A DNA stretch of 64,000 nt, from contig NZ_FOMG01000001.1 in assembly GCF_900112485.1 (NCBI RefSeq), positions 1-64,000 of the forward strand. Direction: 5' to 3'. Below the pieces are notes generated by a model. It was not told the origin of the DNA. It did not search any database and was given only the letters and a program-made list of their open reading frames with translations. Each line of letters begins with the position of its first letter. The first letter of the stretch is position 1. Positions 21,395-29,500 of this stretch are shown one piece after another. Made by a program: the position numbers and the translations under genes. This DNA comes from Clostridium uliginosum. Lineage in GTDB: Bacteria; Bacillota; Clostridia; Clostridiales; Clostridiaceae.

Positions 21395-22884
21395 TGGAGA
21401 ACCATGAAAATAATATGAATAATAGACAAAACTACAGAGAAACTGTAAATAAAATGGGTAAAAAGGAATTTACCCTTATAAAGATGCAAGAATACGGATT
21501 TTGGCCAAAGAATTTACCTACACCTTATGAAAAACAAGAAAATGAAACAAAAGAGCAATATGCACAAAGAAAAGATTTGCTAGAAAAATATCAAAAGATA
21601 ATTGATGAAATTGCTAATTTATATGAAGAAAAAGATAAAATAAATGAAAGACTAAGAGAATTTCAGAAAAAGTATGATGAAACATGGGACTATGAAAAAA
21701 TCAGATTAGATGTATCTAAAATTATTATGGAAGAGTCTATTGCTAGACGTGCTGAAAGAAAGAAACAAAGAGAGTTTGAAAAAAGACAGCGTTCTGAGGC
21801 ATGGGAAAAAGAAAAAGCTGATAAAATTGTATTTATAGGAAAAGGGTATTCTTCGTTACTTCAGGATACAGAAACTGATGATGAAAAGTTATTATCACAA
21901 GAATTACCTCTTATAAAAGATGATAAAGAATTAGCTAATTTCCTTGGAATAGAATATAAAAAGCTAAGATTTTTAGTTTACCATAGAGATGTAGTTTCAG
22001 TTGATCATTATAATAGATATACTATTCCTAAGAAAAAAGGTGGAGTTCGTAATATTGCAGCTCCTAAATCAATACTTAAAAATTCACAAAGAAAAATTTT
22101 AGAAGAAATTTTATCAAAAATTCCTACAAGCAATTATGCCCATGGATTTTTAAAAGGAAGATCAGTTGTTTCAGGAGCAAAAGCTCATACTAAGCAGCCT
22201 GAATTATTAATTAATATGGACCTTGAAGATTTCTTCCCAACTATTACATTTGAAAGAGTAAGAGGGATGTTTAAATCCTTTGGATATTCTGGATATGTTG
22301 CATCTATGATTGCTATGATTTGTACATATTGTGAACGTATGAAAGTAGAAGTTAGAGGAGAAGAAAAGTACGTTAAAACATCAAACAGAATTTTACCTCA
22401 AGGTTCACCAGCAAGTCCTATGATTACAAATATTATTTGTGTAAAATTAGATAAAAGATTAAGTGGACTAGCGTCTAAATATAGTTTCGTTTATACAAGA
22501 TATGCAGATGATATGAGCTTTAGTTTTATGAATGATAATAGTGACTTAAACATTGGAAAATTCATGGGATTAGTTTCAAAGATAATAGAAGAAGAAGGCT
22601 TCAACATAAATAAAAATAAAACAAAATTCCTACGAAAAAATAATCGTCAATGCATAACTGGCATTGTCATAAATAATGAAGAAATTGGAGTTCCAAGAAA
22701 ATGGATCAAAAGACTAAGAGCTGCAATTTATAATGCTAATAAAGTTAAAAATAATGGTGATCTTCCATCATCTAAAGTAATAAATGAAATATCAGGTATG
22801 ACATCATGGATAAAAAGTGTTAATGCAAGAAGATATGAAGATATTATTAATGATGCTATGGATTTGATAAATAGCCAATTATAA
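21391..22884 (+). CDS. Retron-type reverse transcriptase
   Basis: The 497-residue protein has an unusual N-terminal, highly charged coiled-coil-like extension of about 170 residues. The RT core follows: IPKKKGGVRNIAAPKSILKN, motif A NMDLEDFFPTI (about 274-284), motif B PQGSPASPMITN and the catalytic YTRYADDMSFS (YADD about 371-374). The retron-specific X region reads SGAKAH where many retrons have NAxxH, and the Y region reads ITGIVIN in place of VTG. The C-terminal VPRKWIKRLRAAIYNA thumb segment recognises the msr RNA. It is the last gene of a three-gene overlapping operon; a structured RNA locus lies 120 bases downstream. Confidence 0.93.
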   Translation: MMENHENNMNNRQNYRETVNKMGKKEFTLIKMQEYGFWPKNLPTPYEKQENETKEQYAQRKDLLEKYQKIIDEIANLYEEKDKINERLREFQKKYDETWDYEKIRLDVSKIIMEESIARRAERKKQREFEKRQRSEAWEKEKADKIVFIGKGYSSLLQDTETDDEKLLSQELPLIKDDKELANFLGIEYKKLRFLVYHRDVVSVDHYNRYTIPKKKGGVRNIAAPKSILKNSQRKILEEILSKIPTSNYAHGFLKGRSVVSGAKAHTKQPELLINMDLEDFFPTITFERVRGMFKSFGYSGYVASMIAMICTYCERMKVEVRGEEKYVKTSNRILPQGSPASPMITNIICVKLDKRLSGLASKYSFVYTRYADDMSFSFMNDNSDLNIGKFMGLVSKIIEEEGFNINKNKTKFLRKNNRQCITGIVINNEEIGVPRKWIKRLRAAIYNANKVKNNGDLPSSKVINEISGMTSWIKSVNARRYEDIINDAMDLINSQL

Positions 22885-22971
22885 GGTTGCATTTCTTGAA
22901 CTTACTCAGCGAATGGATATGAGTCAAGTTTATTTTAAAACATATAAAATTAAAAAAATAGTCATAAATTG

Positions 22972-23000
22972 TTGAATTTTAAGTTTCAATATGGTATACT
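22972..23000 (+). promoter_or_regulatory. Promoter of the putative retron ncRNA
   Basis: TTGAAT (22972-22977), a 17-base spacer and TATACT (22995-23000), with an extended TGG before the -10 box, place a transcription start near 23007. Confidence 0.75.
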
Positions 23001-23006
23001 TTAACA

Positions 23007-23235
23007 AGTAAGAAAATTCAATAATAAACGTAGATTTCTTGGCCTTTATGCCTCGGTGTTGCGCCGCGGTGGAGATTTGTTAGACACACATCATTAGGTT
23101 GCGCGCAATTCGCTTCGCTACCAATACTGTGCACATTAAAAATCGAGCCTTCGGTTATGTGACAGTATTGGTGCTACGCTGAAGTGTCACAACCAAATAT
23201 AAGAATTGTTAGCAAGAAATCTATGACAAATAGAG
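23007..23235 (+). ncRNA. Putative retron msr-msd RNA, downstream of the RT
   Basis: The locus begins after a strong promoter and is bounded by a 13-bp inverted repeat with one G-U pair: CGTAGATTTCTTG (23029-23041, a1) and CAAGAAATCTATG (23213-23225, a2). Right after a1, GGC-CTTTAT-GCC forms a small msr-type hairpin; a CCTCGG/CCGCGG hairpin follows. A long stem is the msd candidate: GGTTG (23097-23101) with CAACC (23190-23194) on the outside, and CCAATACTGTGCACAT with ATGTGACAGTATTGG inside, with one bulge. The GC content is far above the neighbours. The layout (a1, msr hairpins, msd stem, a2) is that of a retron primer-template RNA, but retrons usually place it before the RT. Confidence 0.75.
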
Positions 23236-23276
23236 AGATTACCTTTTATTTTTAATAAATTAGGTAATCTTTTTTA
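23236..23276 (+). terminator. Terminator of the retron ncRNA
   Basis: AGATTACC (23236-23243) pairs with GGTAATCT (23263-23270), followed by TTTTTT. Confidence 0.85.
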
Positions 23277-23400
23277 GTTTCTATATAAAATAATAAAAAT
23301 TCATTTAAATAAAAATCAATAATATTATTCTATATTATTAAAAAATGAATTGAGGTTGGGGGTCAAATAAGACTTTCAACCTCTATTTTATAAAATCAAT

Positions 23401-23429
23401 TTGACTTACTTAATTGAATATAGTAATAT
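23401..23429 (+). promoter_or_regulatory. Promoter of the queuosine operon
   Basis: TTGACT (23401-23406), 17 bases and TAATAT (23424-23429) lie 25 bases before the preQ1 aptamer. Upstream, GAGGTTG/CAACCTC (about 23352-23384) forms a further hairpin of unclear role. Confidence 0.75.
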
Positions 23430-23453
23430 GTACACATATTAAATAGAATAATA

Positions 23454-23550
23454 AAGACAGTTCGTGTAACCATCCTGTCTATAAACAAAACTAGGGCGTA
23501 ACTACCGACTTAGGTAGTTTTTTGTTTAAGGGCGGTTTCTGCCCTTTTTT
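23454..23550 (+). promoter_or_regulatory. preQ1-I riboswitch with two tandem terminators
   Basis: AGACAG (23455-23460) pairs with CTGTCT, enclosing TTCGTGTAACCATC, and is followed by the A-rich tail ATAAACAAAACTAGGG, the H-type pseudoknot layout of class I preQ1 aptamers. The expression platform shows ACTACC/GGTAGT with six Ts (23501-23523) and then a second hairpin AAGGGC/GCCCTT with a T run (23528-23550). High preQ1 should stop transcription of the downstream genes. Confidence 0.88.
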
Positions 23551-23614
23551 ATTTGCAAAAAATTAGTTATTAATATATAGTTTCTGCCTTTACAAATGTA
23601 AGGAGGTCGTGATA

Positions 23615-24616
23615 ATGAAAAAAATAGGATTAACAACAACAGTTCCAGTAGAAGTCCTTATAGCAGCAGGATATACACCTGTAGATTTGAATAACCTTTT
23701 TATAACATCTACTGATTATTTAAAATATATAGATATAGCTGAAAGAGATGGTTTTCCTAAAAGTTTATGTGCTTGGATAAAGGGGATTTATGGAGCATGT
23801 ATAGAAAACGACATTAAAGAGATAGTTGGAGTTATTGAGGGAGACTGTTCTAATACCAAAGCTCTTATTGAAGTACTTCAATTAAAAGGAATTAAGGTTT
23901 ATCCATTTTCATTTTCACACAGTCATAAAAGACAAGATATAGAAAATGAAATAAGAAAGTTTATGGATATATTTAATGTAAGTCTTGAAGAAGTTGAAGT
24001 AGTTAGAGAAAGACTAAATGAAATTAGAGAATTATCAAAAGGAATTGATGAATTAACATATGTGCATAATAAAGCTAATGGCTTTGAAAATCATTTATAT
24101 CAAGTAAGCTTAAGTGACTTTAACGGAGATTTAGGTGCTTTTGAAGCAGATTTAAAAAAAGTTATTGATGATATAAAAAAAAGAAAACCGATAAATAAGA
24201 AGCTAAGATTAGGATACATAGGTGTTCCGCCTATGACTGGAGATATATATAAGTTTGTTGAAAATTTAAATGCTCATTTTGTATATAATGAAGTGCAAAG
24301 AGAATTTGCGTTTCCTAGAGCGGATAAAGCATTAACTATATTTGAACAATATTATGATTATACTTATCCTTATGATACTGAATTTAGAATTATGGAGTTA
24401 AAAAAGCAAATTGAAGATAGAAAATTAGATGCTATAATTCACTACACTCAAGCTTTTTGCCATAGAGCAGTTGAAGATATAGTGTTAAAGCAAAAGTTGG
24501 ATATTCCAATATTGAATATTGAAGGAGATAAATTAAATATATTAGATGCAAGAACAAAACTTAGATTAGAAGCTTTTCTTGATATGCTACTAGATTTAAA
24601 GGAGAGTAAAAAATGA
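23615..24616 (+). CDS. HgdB-like 2-hydroxyacyl-CoA dehydratase family protein in the queuosine operon
   Basis: The protein has 333 residues from the ATG at 23615, eight bases after AAGGAGG; a GTG at 23609 is too close to that site. It begins KKIGLTTTVPVEVLIAAGY followed by TPVDLNNLF, as in HgdB/BcrB-type [4Fe-4S] reductase subunits. Cysteines in PKSLCAWIKGIYGAC, IEGDCSNT and TQAFCHRA are cluster-ligand candidates. Its stop overlaps the start of an HgdC-like activator (ATGA-type coupling), so the pair forms an ATP-driven low-potential reductase. Its position directly behind a preQ1 riboswitch suggests a queuosine-related substrate instead of an acyl-CoA; that is inference. Confidence 0.8.
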   Translation: MKKIGLTTTVPVEVLIAAGYTPVDLNNLFITSTDYLKYIDIAERDGFPKSLCAWIKGIYGACIENDIKEIVGVIEGDCSNTKALIEVLQLKGIKVYPFSFSHSHKRQDIENEIRKFMDIFNVSLEEVEVVRERLNEIRELSKGIDELTYVHNKANGFENHLYQVSLSDFNGDLGAFEADLKKVIDDIKKRKPINKKLRLGYIGVPPMTGDIYKFVENLNAHFVYNEVQREFAFPRADKALTIFEQYYDYTYPYDTEFRIMELKKQIEDRKLDAIIHYTQAFCHRAVEDIVLKQKLDIPILNIEGDKLNILDARTKLRLEAFLDMLLDLKESKK

Positions 24617-25380
24617 GAGTGTTAGGTATAGATCTTGGAAGTAGAGAAGTTAAAATTGTTTTAATGGAAGATAATAAGATAATACAAAATAAAAAAGTAA
24701 GTACAATGAGTTTTTACAGAGATTATTGCAATTTTGATGGGAAGGTAATAGTAAATTTAGAAAAGCTTGATATAGGACAAATTGATAAAGCTGTTTCTAC
24801 AGGTTATGGAAAAAACAATACTGATTTAAAACTTTTTACACCTATAAATGAGTTAAAAGCACATATATATGGTGCAATTTATCAAACTGCATTAAAAGAC
24901 TTTATACTTTTAGATATAGGAGGTCAAGACGTTAAAGTTGTAAAAGTAGAGAAAGGTATTACTACTGATTTAGAACTTAATGAAAAATGTGCTGCTTCCT
25001 GTGGAAGATATTTAGAAAATATGGCTAATGTACTTGAAATATCTATTGATGAAATGAGTAAATACTCAGAAAATCCTGTTGACTTAAATTCAACTTGTGC
25101 AGTATTTTCTGAATCAGAGTTAATTGGGAAAATAGCTGAAGGAGTAAGCATTGAAAGGTTGTGCGCAGGGGTTAACTATTCTCTTTACAAAAGGCTACGC
25201 CCTCTTTTAAGCAAATTTAAAGGTAAAAAATTAATTATAACTGGCGGTGTTGCTAGTAATATTTCAATAAAGAAATATCTGAAAAATGATTATGAAGAAA
25301 TAGTATTAGTAAAAGAACCTCAGTTTAATGGAGCAATCGGGTGCTGTTATTATGGAAGTAAGGTACATTCAAAAAAATAA
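24613..25380 (+). CDS. HgdC-like ATP-dependent activator (BadF/BcrA family)
   Basis: The 255-residue ASKHA-fold ATPase begins MRVLGIDLGSREVKIVLME, with a second phosphate loop in LLDIGGQDVKVVKV and adenosine-site GGVASNISIKK. Cys ligands for the bridging [4Fe-4S] cluster of the homodimer are seen in NEKCAASCGRYLE and DLNSTCAVFSESEL. Such activators inject a high-energy electron into the HgdB-type partner at the cost of ATP. The start overlaps the upstream gene by four bases. Length and motifs are normal for the family; the target reaction here is unknown. Confidence 0.85.
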   Translation: MRVLGIDLGSREVKIVLMEDNKIIQNKKVSTMSFYRDYCNFDGKVIVNLEKLDIGQIDKAVSTGYGKNNTDLKLFTPINELKAHIYGAIYQTALKDFILLDIGGQDVKVVKVEKGITTDLELNEKCAASCGRYLENMANVLEISIDEMSKYSENPVDLNSTCAVFSESELIGKIAEGVSIERLCAGVNYSLYKRLRPLLSKFKGKKLIITGGVASNISIKKYLKNDYEEIVLVKEPQFNGAIGCCYYGSKVHSKK

Positions 25381-25405
25381 TAGAACAGTATAATTTTCTC
25401 TTCTG

Positions 25406-25469
25406 AGTCATACTGCATCGGCAAAATCAGATAATAGTCTGCTATTAACTGAACTTGCCGATGCATCTG
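25406..25469 (+). repeat. Long hairpin between the activator gene and queD
   Basis: TGCATCGGCAA (25414-25424) pairs perfectly with TTGCCGATGCA (25455-25465), with an inner ATAATAG/CTATTA stem and an outer GTCA/TGAC. No immediate T run follows, so it may be a processing site or attenuator inside the operon. Confidence 0.55.
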
Positions 25470-25551
25470 ACACGAAAGACAATACTTATCTTTGGTCTAT
25501 TATTTTCTTTTATGTGCCTAAGATTTTAAACTAAGTTTTGGAGGAAGAAAC

Positions 25552-25983
25552 ATGTATATTTTAAAAGCAGAACATAGCTTTGATAGTGCTCATTTCCTTG
25601 CTAAATATGAAGGTAAATGTGGAAACATTCATGGCCACAGATGGAAGGTTGAAATTGAAGTACAGTCAGAAACCTTAGTGAAAGGTGGTCAGCTTGATGG
25701 CATGGTAATAGACTTTGGAGATTTGAAAAGAGATGTTAAAGATATGGTGGATTATTATGACCATGCATTGATTATAGAACAAGGAACTATGAGAGAAGAA
25801 ACACTAAATTGTATAAAACAAGATGGATTTAAAACAATAGAAGTTAATTTTAGACCAACAGCAGAAAATTTTGCGGCATTTTTCTTTAAAACAATGAAAG
25901 ATAAAGGATATAATATAAACAGATCCACTGTTTATGAGACTCCTACTAATAGTGCTACATATGAAGAAAGTGAGGCTCGTTAA
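25552..25983 (+). CDS. queD: 6-carboxy-5,6,7,8-tetrahydropterin synthase
   Basis: This is a 143-residue member of the PTPS/QueD family. Zinc His ligands appear in HSFDSAHFL and GNIHGHRW, and the catalytic Cys lies in YEGKCGNIHGH. MVIDFGDLK, YYDHALI and NSATYEESEAR complete the family pattern. It converts dihydroneopterin triphosphate to 6-carboxytetrahydropterin, the first committed queuosine step after GTP cyclohydrolase I. A GGAGGAAG site precedes the ATG; queE follows with two bases between the genes. Confidence 0.93.
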   Translation: MYILKAEHSFDSAHFLAKYEGKCGNIHGHRWKVEIEVQSETLVKGGQLDGMVIDFGDLKRDVKDMVDYYDHALIIEQGTMREETLNCIKQDGFKTIEVNFRPTAENFAAFFFKTMKDKGYNINRSTVYETPTNSATYEESEAR

Positions 25984-25984
25984 A

Positions 25985-26650
25985 GTGAATTTTAAGGTAG
26001 TTGAAAAGTTTGTTAGTATTAATGGAGAAGGTCGCCTTTGTGGACAATTAGCAGTATTCATAAGATTTGCAGGGTGTAATTTAAACTGTAGCTATTGCGA
26101 TACAACTTGGGCAAATGAAAAAAATGTTTCTTATGATCTAATGTCTTGTCATGATATATATGAATATATTAAATCAACAAAAGTTAGGAATATAACTTTA
26201 ACTGGAGGAGAACCTCTTCTTCAAGAAGGAATAATAGGACTATTAGAACTATTATCTCAAGATAATAAACTTGATGTTGAAATAGAAACTAATGGAAGTG
26301 TGTTAATAGATAAGTTTTCCACGATAGAAAATCCACCAAGCTTTACTATGGATTATAAACTTCCTTCAAGTAATATGGAAGATAAAATGTCATTACAGAA
26401 CTTTAAATATTTAACTAAGAGGGATACAGTGAAATTTGTATCCGGTAGCATTGAAGATTTACAGAAGGCTAAATATATAATAGATAAGTACAGTCTTGTA
26501 GATAAAACTAATGTGTATATTAGTCCTGTATTCGGAAAAATTAATATGGATGATATAGTAGAGTTTATGAAAAAAAACAACATGAATAAAGTTAATTTGC
26601 AAATACAACTTCACAAAGTTATATGGGAAGTAAATAAGAGAGGTGTATAA
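25985..26650 (+). CDS. queE: 7-carboxy-7-deazaguanine synthase (radical SAM)
   Basis: The cluster motif C-x3-C-x2-C is CNLNCSYC in RFAGCNLNCSYCDTTWAN, followed by TLTGGEPLLQ, the SAM-binding GGE. The N-terminal VVEKFVSINGEGRLCGQLAV is typical of QueE. I chose the GTG at 25985, right after the queD stop, because GTGAGG lies about eight bases before it; earlier in-frame starts lie inside queD. The 221-residue enzyme turns 6-carboxytetrahydropterin into 7-carboxy-7-deazaguanine. Confidence 0.92.
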   Translation: MNFKVVEKFVSINGEGRLCGQLAVFIRFAGCNLNCSYCDTTWANEKNVSYDLMSCHDIYEYIKSTKVRNITLTGGEPLLQEGIIGLLELLSQDNKLDVEIETNGSVLIDKFSTIENPPSFTMDYKLPSSNMEDKMSLQNFKYLTKRDTVKFVSGSIEDLQKAKYIIDKYSLVDKTNVYISPVFGKINMDDIVEFMKKNNMNKVNLQIQLHKVIWEVNKRGV

Positions 26651-26653
26651 TAT

Positions 26654-27244
26654 ATGAAAATTGATATAAAAGCAATTGAAGAACATATAAGAGGTATTTT
26701 AATAGCTCTAGGTGATAATCCTGATAGAGAAGGACTAAAAGATACACCTAAACGTGTAGCTAAAATGTATGAAGAAGTATTTCAAGGGATGTGCTGCAGT
26801 AATGATGACATTGCAAGTATGTTTAATACTACTTTTGAGGATGATTTATTAATAAAAGAAAATACCAAGGATATAGTGTTTATGAAAGATATAGAAATAT
26901 TTAGTCATTGTGAACACCATTTAGCACTCATGTATAACATGAAAGTTGCAGTAGCATATATACCTAATAAAAAAATTATTGGTCTAAGTAAAATAGCAAG
27001 AATATCCGATATGGTAGGCCGTAGACTACAGCTTCAAGAAAGAATAGGAACAGATATAGCTGAAATCTTGCAAAAAATAACTGAATCAGAAGACGTAGCA
27101 GTTATTATAGAGGGTGAACATGGATGTATGACTACTAGAGGAATACAAAAGCCAGGTGCTAAAACAATATCGACTACTTTAAGAGGAAGATTTAATACTG
27201 ATCCAATTCTAAATAACAAATTAATGATGCTTTATACTAAATAA
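26654..27244 (+). CDS. folE: GTP cyclohydrolase I
   Basis: This 196-residue enzyme shows the zinc and active-site block [13 protein letters not shown], then [20 protein letters not shown] and the [17 protein letters not shown] motif. It converts GTP to dihydroneopterin triphosphate, which QueD uses for queuosine and which also feeds folate synthesis. Its place between queE and queC under a preQ1 riboswitch suggests it mainly serves queuosine here. It is four bases behind queE. Confidence 0.93.
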   Translation: MKIDIKAIEEHIRGILIALGDNPDREGLKDTPKRVAKMYEEVFQGMCCSNDDIASMFNTTFEDDLLIKENTKDIVFMKDIEIFSHCEHHLALMYNMKVAVAYIPNKKIIGLSKIARISDMVGRRLQLQERIGTDIAEILQKITESEDVAVIIEGEHGCMTTRGIQKPGAKTISTTLRGRFNTDPILNNKLMMLYTK

Positions 27245-27247
27245 TAA

Positions 27248-27400
27248 GGCTATATTTTAAGTAAAGGTTGATATTGTAGTATAAGGGCGAACTGGCATTG
27301 GAATTTGCTTTTTAGAACTCTTAAGTGAGAGTTCTAAAAAGTAAATTCCTCTGTCCATGAGCTTTATACTACAATATTAACACTGTTTTAAAACATAGCC
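27248..27400. mobile_element. 153-bp MITE-like element between folE and queC
   Basis: The ends are inverted repeats of about 38 bases: GGCTATATTTTAAGTAAAGG... at the left and ...TGTTTTAAAACATAGCC at the right, both continuing into TTGATATTGTAGTATAA or its complement. Inside, GAATTTGCTTTTTAGAACTC pairs with GAGTTCTAAAAAGTAAATTC around a short loop. It has no coding capacity and separates queC-HAD from the rest of the operon. Single ends of the same family occur at 7826, 15109 and 16467. Confidence 0.7.
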
Positions 27401-27469
27401 AATAATAAAAATGAGTGTAGTTTGTAGTTAAGATTACACTACATAGTTTAAAGGGCGGTGTACTAATAA

Positions 27470-28156
27470 ATGAATAAAGAAAAAGCAATAGTAGTATTTA
27501 GTGGTGGTCAAGATAGCACAACTTGTTTATTTTGGGCAAAAAAGAGGTTTAAAGAAGTTATAGCAGTTTCTTTTGATTATAATCAAAAACATAAGTTAGA
27601 ATTAGAGTGTGCAAGAGATATATGTAAAAAATATAATGTAGAACATCATATTTTAGATTTAAATTTATTAAATCAACTAGCACCAAATTCACTAACTAGA
27701 CAAGATATAAATGTTGACAAAGATACACCTAAGGAAGGACCTCCTAATTCATTTGTAGATGGAAGAAATATGTTATTTTTAACCTTTGTTGCAGTATTTG
27801 CAAAGCAAAGAGGAATAAATAATATTATAACTGGTGTATCTCAAAGTGATTTTAGTGGATACCCAGATTGCAGAGATGTATTTATAAAATCATTAAATGT
27901 TACATTAAACTTAGCTATGGATTATCAGTTTGAAATTCTTACACCATTAATGTGGATTAACAAAGCAGAAACTTGGAAAATGGCTAATGATTTAGGTGTG
28001 CTTAATATTGTTAAAGAAGAAACCTTAACTTGTTACAACGGAATAATAGGTAATGGTTGTGGAGAGTGTCCAGCTTGTAAGTTGAGAAGAAATGGATATT
28101 TAGAATTTAAAAAGGAATACTTAAAATATGTAGAGGAAAAGATAAAAAATGAATGA
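27470..28156 (+). CDS. queC: 7-cyano-7-deazaguanine synthase
   Basis: The 228-residue enzyme has the PP-loop SGGQDSTTC near residues 11-19 that adenylates the substrate carboxylate. Zinc ligands are the Cys residues of [20 protein letters not shown]. It makes preQ0 from 7-carboxy-7-deazaguanine with ATP and ammonia. The ribosome binding site is weak (GGGCGGTG). The MITE upstream may have altered its coupling to folE. The next gene overlaps it by eight bases. Confidence 0.93.
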   Translation: MNKEKAIVVFSGGQDSTTCLFWAKKRFKEVIAVSFDYNQKHKLELECARDICKKYNVEHHILDLNLLNQLAPNSLTRQDINVDKDTPKEGPPNSFVDGRNMLFLTFVAVFAKQRGINNIITGVSQSDFSGYPDCRDVFIKSLNVTLNLAMDYQFEILTPLMWINKAETWKMANDLGVLNIVKEETLTCYNGIIGNGCGECPACKLRRNGYLEFKKEYLKYVEEKIKNE

Positions 28157-28802
28157 AATAAAAGCAGTATTATTTGATATGGATGGAGTTATATTTGATA
28201 CAGAAAGGATATATTTAGATATTTGGACCAAGGTTTTTGATAAATATGGATATAAAATGACTAAAGAGGTTTATGTATCTGTAATGGGAAGAGGACGTAA
28301 AAATGTTATTAAAACATTCTTGGATGTGTATGGACAAGATTTACCTATAATAAGAATGTATGATGAAAAGGATGATAGTTTAGTACAAGTTATAGACAAG
28401 GGAGAAGTTCCTATGAAGTTTGGAGCTAAGGAAATCTTAAATTTTTTAAAAGAAAATGGATATAAGATAGCCCTTGCGACCTCAGCCAAAAGAGATAGAT
28501 TAAATAAACAATTGAAGATGGGTGATATTAAAAAAGTATTTGATGCTATAGTTTGTGGAGATGATGTAATAAATGCAAAACCAGATCCAGAAATATTTTT
28601 AAAGGCAGCTAAAAAACTTTCTGTAAATCCAGAAAATTGTATTGTTATAGAAGATTCACCAGCAGGTATTAAAGCAGCCTATAATGCTAAAATGATAGGT
28701 TTACATGTAGAGGATTTAAAAAAGTCCGATGAAGAAATTATGAAATATTGCCATAAAAGTTTTAAAAATTTACTTGAAATTAAAGAATACTTAAAAAGAT
28801 AG
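28149..28802 (+). CDS. HAD-superfamily hydrolase, beta-phosphoglucomutase-like
   Basis: The 217-residue protein shows HAD motif [12 protein letters not shown] (nucleophile and acid Asp), motif II ATSAKRD, motif III KPDPEIF and motif [14 protein letters not shown], with the helical cap typical of the phosphoglucomutase/phosphatase branch. It overlaps queC, so it is co-transcribed with the queuosine genes, although a substrate in that pathway is not known. It is probably a small-molecule phosphatase. Confidence 0.85.
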   Translation: MNEIKAVLFDMDGVIFDTERIYLDIWTKVFDKYGYKMTKEVYVSVMGRGRKNVIKTFLDVYGQDLPIIRMYDEKDDSLVQVIDKGEVPMKFGAKEILNFLKENGYKIALATSAKRDRLNKQLKMGDIKKVFDAIVCGDDVINAKPDPEIFLKAAKKLSVNPENCIVIEDSPAGIKAAYNAKMIGLHVEDLKKSDEEIMKYCHKSFKNLLEIKEYLKR

Positions 28803-28831
28803 GTGGATTAGATTTTCCACCTATCTTTTTT
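28801..28831. terminator. Shared bidirectional terminator
   Basis: AGGTGGA and TCCACCT pair around TTAGATTT, followed by ATCTTTTTT on the plus strand. The convergent minus-strand gene ends at the same place. Confidence 0.8.
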
Positions 28832-29192
28832 ACTTTTCTAACATTTTAATTAGTGTATTATAAGAAAAATCTACTATTTCAGCACAACTAATATTATTTG
28901 CTTTTAATTCTCTACACATTTCTGTAGAATATTTTTCTTTTATTGTTGTTATAAATTCTCTTGAATAATTTCTAGCCATATTAGTTTCTGTATTATCATT
29001 TCTTCCTTTTAAATAACCTATTATTACAATACCAGCATTTATAGCACCACAAAGGCTTCCAACACCTACGCCAGCTCCCATTCCACTACCTAATCCAAGT
29101 GGAATATTTTGATTATGCTCCTCATTATAAGATTTAATTAAAGATTCAGCACAATTATATCCTTTACTAAGATATTCTGATGGACATGCCAT
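28830..29192 (-). CDS. C_GCAxxG_C_C family redox-type protein
   Basis: The protein has 120 residues from the ATG at 29192, eight bases after AGGGGAG; a GTG at 29201 is too close. The diagnostic Cys/Gly pattern is NCAES, then GSGMGAGVGVGSLCGAINAG, then EMCRELK and SCAEIVD. The family (CGCAxxGCC) is thought to bind a metal or redox cofactor and often accompanies electron-transfer genes. Here it is convergent with the HAD gene and divergent from a sulfite-reductase-like gene, with which it may share a role in sulfur or redox metabolism; that is inference. Confidence 0.82.
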   Translation of the reverse strand: MACPSEYLSKGYNCAESLIKSYNEEHNQNIPLGLGSGMGAGVGVGSLCGAINAGIVIIGYLKGRNDNTETNMARNYSREFITTIKEKYSTEMCRELKANNISCAEIVDFSYNTLIKMLEK

Positions 29193-29500
29193 TAAAATCA
29201 CTCCCCTAAAATAATATGTAATTTATTGTCTACTACATTATATTACTATATTTTTTAATAATAAACAGTGATTTTGTTACATAATAGAAATTTTAAAGAG
29301 TATTAATAATTTATTTATTACAATATTACTAGGAAATTTTAATTCCAGTAATATTTTTTTAGTTAAAAAGAAGATACATAGATTAAGATACATATAATTT
29401 ACAGTAAGATAGAAGACTATTTATATAAAATACATGATAGAATATATATTAATGTCATATTAGTCATTATTTAATAATTGTATTTAGTAGGAGGAAGAAT

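Noticed and set aside
23454..23550. T-box leader
   Set aside because: No T-box sequence (TGGN'ACCGCG-like) or specifier stem is present; the pseudoknot with an A-rich tail fits preQ1-I.
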